Part shown: piece after piece, positions 38,855 to 42,441 of the stretch | Layout of the letters: each line of letters opens with the position of its first letter | Position numbering within the stretch: the stretch's first letter is position 1 | DNA from: a virus | Reading direction: 5' to 3' (one strand) | IMG/VR virus record: IMGVR_UViG_3300046467_000257 | Coordinates: 1-42,441 of that record | Length of the DNA stretch: 42,441 nucleotides | Notes under the pieces: model-generated | What the model was told of the DNA's origin: nothing | What the model saw: the letters and a program-made list of their open reading frames with translations, nothing else | Database searches by the model: none | Made by a program: the position numbers and the translations under genes

Positions 38855-39568
38855 TTATGAAACTCTTGCTATTAATACTGGCCCCCTTGGTTGATAACCT
38901 GCTGGTTCTTCTGCACCAAAAACTACTGATGTAGTCTTTGAAAGTCTCGCTTTTATCCGCTGATAATGTTGTTGGGCTTGTTGCATTTTTATTTGTGCAT
39001 CTGGGCTTTTTTGTCTTGCCAATAATTCTCCTGCTGCAAAAAGCACAATCAATTGATCATCTAAATCAGCCGTATCTGTTTTTGCAGACAGGGCATTTAG
39101 ATTCTTAATACCCTCCAACCTCAGTAGACCTTCTTTCGTTGTTGTCGATCCATTGTTTGACGGCACAGGCCAGACTTCAATCTGTCCTGCAATAGTTCCA
39201 TACGCATCAAATCTCATAACAGGCCATGAGCGTACATCAAGGTCAGAATCATATTGGTTGTAATGACCTGCATCAATTCCGAAAGTTACCCTATCCCAAT
39301 GGTTCCCCCACCTGAAACTAGCATTTTCAATTCGTTCTAAGGTGAGGGGTGAAGGAATATCGTAATACCTCTGACCTGCTTGCATGGCGATATCAGACTT
39401 TACTCTCAGGAAAGGCCATGCAAAATCTTCCCACAAACGCCTTTGCACCCTGTTCAGTAATTTCAGTAGCATTGTCTCGGTTGCCTGACCAAAGTTTGAG
39501 GCAATCGAGTGTCCTGCTTCTGCCCTTAAATCATCCAACAAAACTTGGAGAGTGGTATTTCTAGCCAT
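38855..39568 (-). CDS. Head-tail adaptor protein
   Basis: This 237-residue protein begins MARNTTLQVLLDDLRAEAGH. It continues with MLLKLLNRVQRRLWEDFAWP, a pattern frequent in podovirus adaptors (P22 gp4/T7 gp11-like) that sit under the portal. The YYDIPSPLTLERIENASFRWG segment and a helical C-terminal LLARQKSPDAQIKMQQAQQH support this. The start overlaps the upstream stop (TAATG). The order capsid, small protein, adaptor, nozzle is standard for the group. Confidence 0.78.
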   Translation of the reverse strand: MARNTTLQVLLDDLRAEAGHSIASNFGQATETMLLKLLNRVQRRLWEDFAWPFLRVKSDIAMQAGQRYYDIPSPLTLERIENASFRWGNHWDRVTFGIDAGHYNQYDSDLDVRSWPVMRFDAYGTIAGQIEVWPVPSNNGSTTTKEGLLRLEGIKNLNALSAKTDTADLDDQLIVLFAAGELLARQKSPDAQIKMQQAQQHYQRIKARLSKTTSVVFGAEEPAGYQPRGPVLIARVS

Positions 39569-39912
39569 TAATCCTCTTCTTCAGGTTCAGATTTCTTTTC
39601 AAATTTTCCAATTGGTTTTGCACCTTCTTCCATTAAATTAGGATCAATCTTTACCTCTTTAATGTCCATAGGCAACTCACCAAATTGACCAAAAATTTCT
39701 ATAACTTTTTCATCTGAGTATGCTTTCCCCAAACGATATCTTTCGCCCTCCGAATCATACTTTTCTTTGCCTGTCAAGCAAATATTTGTGATAGACGTTG
39801 GCAAATGCACATATCTTAGGATTACTAATTCTGGGACTGTAACTCCAATCTTTACAACCACTTGTCCTAAGTCACCGCCCAGAGCCACATTACAACGATA
39901 TACATTTTTCAT
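39568..39912 (-). CDS. Small protein downstream of capsid, unknown (114 residues)
   Basis: This protein begins MKNVYRCNVALGGDLGQVVV, with beta-rich N-terminal two thirds (VTVPELVILRYVHLPTSITN). A charged tail rich in Lys and Glu (KKSEPEEED) follows. It lies between the major capsid gene and the adaptor gene. A head decoration or head-completion role would be usual in this place, but I see no diagnostic motif. The start follows a hairpin in the intergenic DNA. Confidence 0.7.
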   Translation of the reverse strand: MKNVYRCNVALGGDLGQVVVKIGVTVPELVILRYVHLPTSITNICLTGKEKYDSEGERYRLGKAYSDEKVIEIFGQFGELPMDIKEVKIDPNLMEEGAKPIGKFEKKSEPEEED

Positions 39913-39932
39913 AATATTCTATTGTTAAGGTT

Positions 39933-39956
39933 AGGCAGCCCCCGAAAGAGCTGCCT
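39933..39956 (-). promoter_or_regulatory. Hairpin downstream of the capsid gene
   Basis: In leftward RNA AGGCAGCTC (39956-39948) pairs with GGGCTGCCT (39941-39933), nine pairs including one U-G that forms only in this strand. The loop is six bases and no U-tract follows. It may stabilise the capsid mRNA or allow partial termination, raising capsid over the downstream genes. Confidence 0.6.
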
Positions 39957-39969
39957 GTTAAGTCAAGGT

Positions 39970-41025
39970 TTACTGAATTTCGTAAACGCCATGACAGTTA
40001 AGTTGAGAAGCACAAAGTACAGCAGTAGTCGTGATCGCACGATAGATAACATAACTATCATGTGGTCTTGCTGGAGAGTGCCTTGCCATTTTCTCACCAT
40101 CCATATAATGCAAATACATTTTAGTAGGATCAATGATGTAACAGCGTTTGTTACCATCTTTTCCAGTGAGGTTAATGTCATCAAGTTCAGGATCATACTG
40201 AAACTTAATCCCTTGATAAAACAACTCACCCATTGAAAAGTCTTGTTTCCCTGAGAAACCAGTTTGGGTATAGTTACCCTTTGCCCTCAATTGACTTGCA
40301 AGACGATCCAGAAAAGCACTTCCGCAAACTGCTATTGAAGGTTTTCCTCCATAGCGGCGCAGTTGCCGAATTTCTGTATGTATCAAGTCAGTCAATTCTG
40401 ATCCAGTTGCAGTAGTTGCAATTGAAACATTAGTGCGGTTTCTCCACCATGTATTTGACACAGTAGAAAGTCCACCAACTGTAGTACCCGATGCCGTGGG
40501 GTCTTGAGTAATAATGGACTGAATACCAGCGAGTGCTTTCGCATCACCAGTTCCGTCACCATAGAGTAAACTGTTCATCCCACGAGCATAACCCTCTGCC
40601 ATGTCTTCCAATTTGTCATCTAACAAATTAGCTAGTGCGTGTTGCTCACGCCCTGACATAGAAGATGTTGACTCACCAGTTGTTGAATCAGAAACGGAAA
40701 TTCCGTCATGCTTCAACTCTGTGAGAGTCACACTAATACCTGTGTGATGTTCCTTCCAAGGATAGTTTACCCTCTGGATATTCGCAGGATTTGCGTAGGT
40801 GACTGTATCAGTCGCTACGTATCCGGTAACTCCAGAAGTATAGACTCCCTTGACTGCAAGCGAAACATTTCCCTTGCCGCCCGGCATGGTTTTCGCTGTC
40901 TTTTCCATCGCTGCCAGCAATGGTTTGTCTTGTAGGGTCTGGCTAAAAATCTTCCCCTTATTGACATAATAATCCAATGCAGCATTTGCTACGTTGGCTA
41001 ATTGGGCAGTTGTAAGTGCTGCCAT
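39970..41025 (-). CDS. Major capsid protein
   Basis: This 351-residue protein follows the scaffold gene, the normal order. It begins MAALTTAQLANVANAALDYY and contains YPWKEHHTGISVTLTELKHD. A long helix is followed by EGYARGMNSLLYGDGTGDAK, which looks like the spine helix and P-domain of an HK97-fold capsid subunit. LRRYGGKPSIAVCGSAFLDR and FQYDPELDDINLTG continue it. AAGGAG lies upstream of the ATG but inside a palindrome. The call rests on position, length and overall HK97-like character. Confidence 0.85.
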   Translation of the reverse strand: MAALTTAQLANVANAALDYYVNKGKIFSQTLQDKPLLAAMEKTAKTMPGGKGNVSLAVKGVYTSGVTGYVATDTVTYANPANIQRVNYPWKEHHTGISVTLTELKHDGISVSDSTTGESTSSMSGREQHALANLLDDKLEDMAEGYARGMNSLLYGDGTGDAKALAGIQSIITQDPTASGTTVGGLSTVSNTWWRNRTNVSIATTATGSELTDLIHTEIRQLRRYGGKPSIAVCGSAFLDRLASQLRAKGNYTQTGFSGKQDFSMGELFYQGIKFQYDPELDDINLTGKDGNKRCYIIDPTKMYLHYMDGEKMARHSPARPHDSYVIYRAITTTAVLCASQLNCHGVYEIQ

Positions 41026-41026
41026 G

Positions 41027-41054
41027 ATAACTCCTTATATATAGGTGGAGTTAT
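41027..41054 (-). promoter_or_regulatory. Palindrome holding the capsid ribosome site
   Basis: ATAACTCC (41054-41047 on the minus strand) pairs perfectly with GGAGTTAT (41034-41027), which includes most of the capsid gene's AAGGAG. The left arm overlaps the scaffold stop codon. Pairing would hide the capsid ribosome site until ribosomes end the scaffold, so it may couple or limit capsid translation. Confidence 0.55.
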
Positions 41055-42028
41055 GCTTCCATTTGCAGGGCTTGAGAAACTATGTCCCTCATATTACTAG
41101 GCTCTGCAACTGGAACTCCACCAAGTTTACCTTTTGTGGTAGACTTCAGCGGTTGTTTACTTAGTTGTCTCGACTTAAATCTCTCATTAATTGTATCATA
41201 AGCATCATTTGCGATACTCAATACATCTTCTGGAGATTTAGGTTTTCCACGCTCAGAAACTAACGCTGAAATTCTATCGTTAAATTCATCTTGCTTGAGA
41301 GAAAAATCCGGATCATTGGTTAAAGTAGCTTCACCCCAAGTTTTTATTGTGTCAGACAGTCTTTCCTCACTTGCAGATTGCGCTGCATTTGAGAATCGCT
41401 TCTGAGTATGCTGTCGCATTGATCGTTCACGATTTAAACTTGCCCTTGCTTGAGATAATTCTTTAGCCGCATCCTCGTCCAGATAGCCGTCATTCACTTT
41501 TGCCTGAATATCTTCCGGTAAATTCTGTCCAGTTAATTTCCCAACATTATCCATGTGTGCTTGTAAGCGTTTATAACCATCTTCAGGGTTATTCCGCAAC
41601 ATAGCCATGAGCTTAAACCCTTCAACTGCATCTTTTGCAGTTAGATTATTCAGCTCAATAAAATTGGTAATTTTTTTATACTGTTCAGAATCGGTTTGAT
41701 ATTTAGTCGCAAGTTCTTTTTGCTCATTTTTCTCGGCAATGAGTTTTCGGAATCTTGGATGCTTATTAAATGGTACGTCAGAAAAATCCTCAGATTCAGC
41801 TTCCGCTGTCTCCTCAGATTTAACCTCCATAACTTCTTCCGGTTCTTCTTGTAAAACTTCTTCTTCAGCCTGTTGAACTTCTTCTTCAGCCGGAAGTGCA
41901 TCTTGCACTACCGATAACAGACTTTCTTCAGTTTCTACAGCATCAGACGATGATGCCTCAGTTTCGTCAGTTTGCGCTTCAGTAGTTTCAGAGGACGAGT
42001 CTTCAACTATTTGCTCTTCAGCTTCCAT
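41051..42028 (-). CDS. Capsid assembly scaffold protein
   Basis: This 325-residue protein is very acidic in its first 85 residues (EAEEQIVEDSSSETTEAQTD, later EEEVQQAEEEVLQEEPEEV). It is then helical, with HPRFRKLIAEKNEQKELATK and RASLNRERSMRQHTQKRFSN. It ends in a basic or neutral tail (KSTTKGKLGGVPVAEPSNMR). This acidic-then-helical layout and the place just before the capsid gene are typical of scaffold proteins, which guide prohead assembly and leave before packaging. No protease motif is visible. The start lies ten bases after the portal stop in the joined genome. Confidence 0.82.
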   Translation of the reverse strand: MEAEEQIVEDSSSETTEAQTDETEASSSDAVETEESLLSVVQDALPAEEEVQQAEEEVLQEEPEEVMEVKSEETAEAESEDFSDVPFNKHPRFRKLIAEKNEQKELATKYQTDSEQYKKITNFIELNNLTAKDAVEGFKLMAMLRNNPEDGYKRLQAHMDNVGKLTGQNLPEDIQAKVNDGYLDEDAAKELSQARASLNRERSMRQHTQKRFSNAAQSASEERLSDTIKTWGEATLTNDPDFSLKQDEFNDRISALVSERGKPKSPEDVLSIANDAYDTINERFKSRQLSKQPLKSTTKGKLGGVPVAEPSNMRDIVSQALQMEA

Positions 42029-42031
42029 AAT

Positions 42032-42441
42032 AACGTCCTAGTTTAATGTTGGTTGTTGGTTCCCAAGTTCAGGCGGTTTTCTCCTGCCGGGATTTGGGGC
42101 ATTATTGCCCCCTTGCTTTCCTTGAGATTCGGGACTTCCCTTTCCTCTCTGAGTGTTTGGATTTCCACCTTGTGCCATGTTTTGTGCAACAATACTTGGG
42201 ATTCTTTCTGCAAGTGCTTCTGATACATCCATTTTATCATCAAGTCTATGCAGAAGTTCTTTTGCAAGGAACTTAGGATCAATACCCGGTATTTGCAACA
42301 AGAAGGGAATTATACGCTCAATATTTTGCAGTTCAGCAGCTTTATTGGGTTTGCCTGTTGATCCTGCTTCAATCTCCAGATAAATCTCATTCAGGATATC
42401 TTCTCTCAGAAACTCAGGCCAAACTGCTCCTGCACCTACAA
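42032..42441. repeat. Terminal redundancy, right copy
   Basis: This is the partner of 1-410, with 15 substitutions and no indels. The changes cluster at codon third positions, for example GAC-CCC-AAA against GAT-CCT-AAG. It shows that the sequenced unit wraps around and that two related strains or diverged copies contributed to the sequence. Confidence 0.9.
42038..42441 (-). CDS. Portal protein, C-terminal part (second copy, cut by window end)
   Basis: This is the same reading frame as the end of the portal gene at 7-2103, here entering at the window edge (first full codons give VGAGAVWPEF). The 134 or so residues differ from the first copy at one position only: the Asn of GKGNPESQ is Ser here. 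The coding part is intact and ends in the same TAG. It is best read as the overlapping end of a circular or permuted genome and not as a second gene. Confidence 0.88.
   Translation of the reverse strand, partial: VGAGAVWPEFLREDILNEIYLEIEAGSTGKPNKAAELQNIERIIPFLLQIPGIDPKFLAKELLHRLDDKMDVSEALAERIPSIVAQNMAQGGNPNTQRGKGSPESQGKQGGNNAPNPGRRKPPELGNQQPTLN

Noticed and set aside
1-42441. CRISPR array, integrase or attachment site
   Set aside because: No regularly spaced repeats, recombinase gene or core-type repeat was seen; nothing shows a temperate life cycle.

Overview
The window reads as essentially one complete genome of a tailed phage with a short, podovirus-like tail, plus a little more than one unit length. 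The last 410 bases repeat the first 410 at about 96% identity, giving a unit of about 42,031 bases. When the ends are joined, the leftward genes run terminase, portal, scaffold, major capsid protein, adaptor, nozzle and ejection proteins, which is the normal podovirus head-tail order. I see no tail sheath, tape measure, integrase, DNA polymerase, RNA polymerase or tRNA gene. The DNA is A+T-rich. The host cannot be named from sequence; the fibre and small-protein types recall marine viruses, which is recollection and not a search result.

Layout, minus strand, left part (13594 down to 1): small terminase subunit; a control region with iterons; a tail fibre; a small virion-like protein; three consecutive glycine-rich, adhesin-like proteins; a small fibre-associated protein; a lysis group (membrane protein, short lipoprotein, small hydrophobic protein, M15 peptidase endolysin, second lipoprotein); large terminase; portal. 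Through the joined ends this continues from 42028 down to 24698: scaffold, capsid, adaptor, nozzle, several helical internal proteins and a 2482-residue polyvalent protein.

Minus strand, 24471 to 17658, is the replication operon. It starts at a consensus sigma70-type promoter (24552-24580) overlapped by a perfect palindromic operator. Its genes are an HTH regulator, a zinc-finger protein, a RusA resolvase, a small basic protein, a PD-(D/E)XK-like protein, a YqaJ exonuclease, a Sak4-like ATPase, an SSB-like protein, an HNH endonuclease and a primase-helicase. A factor-independent terminator for this direction lies at 17337-17376. The set suggests recombination-linked replication that borrows the host polymerase.

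Plus strand, 13983 to 17613, is an early-type cluster of eleven small genes, mostly unknown. Every gene is introduced by GAGGT at a fixed distance from the start, in seven cases as the same 12-mer GAGGTAATATGA. Each group of genes is preceded by RNA hairpins. Between this cluster and the small terminase gene is a 388-base control region with palindromic operator-like repeats and a 14-base motif that recurs in opposite orientation before the tail fibre gene.

The most unusual signals are the uniform initiation cassette with hairpin leaders in the early cluster, the divergent motif and operators of the control region, a folded element coinciding with a 32-codon frame at 22992-23090, the three-member glycine-rich adhesin array, and the giant polyvalent protein.
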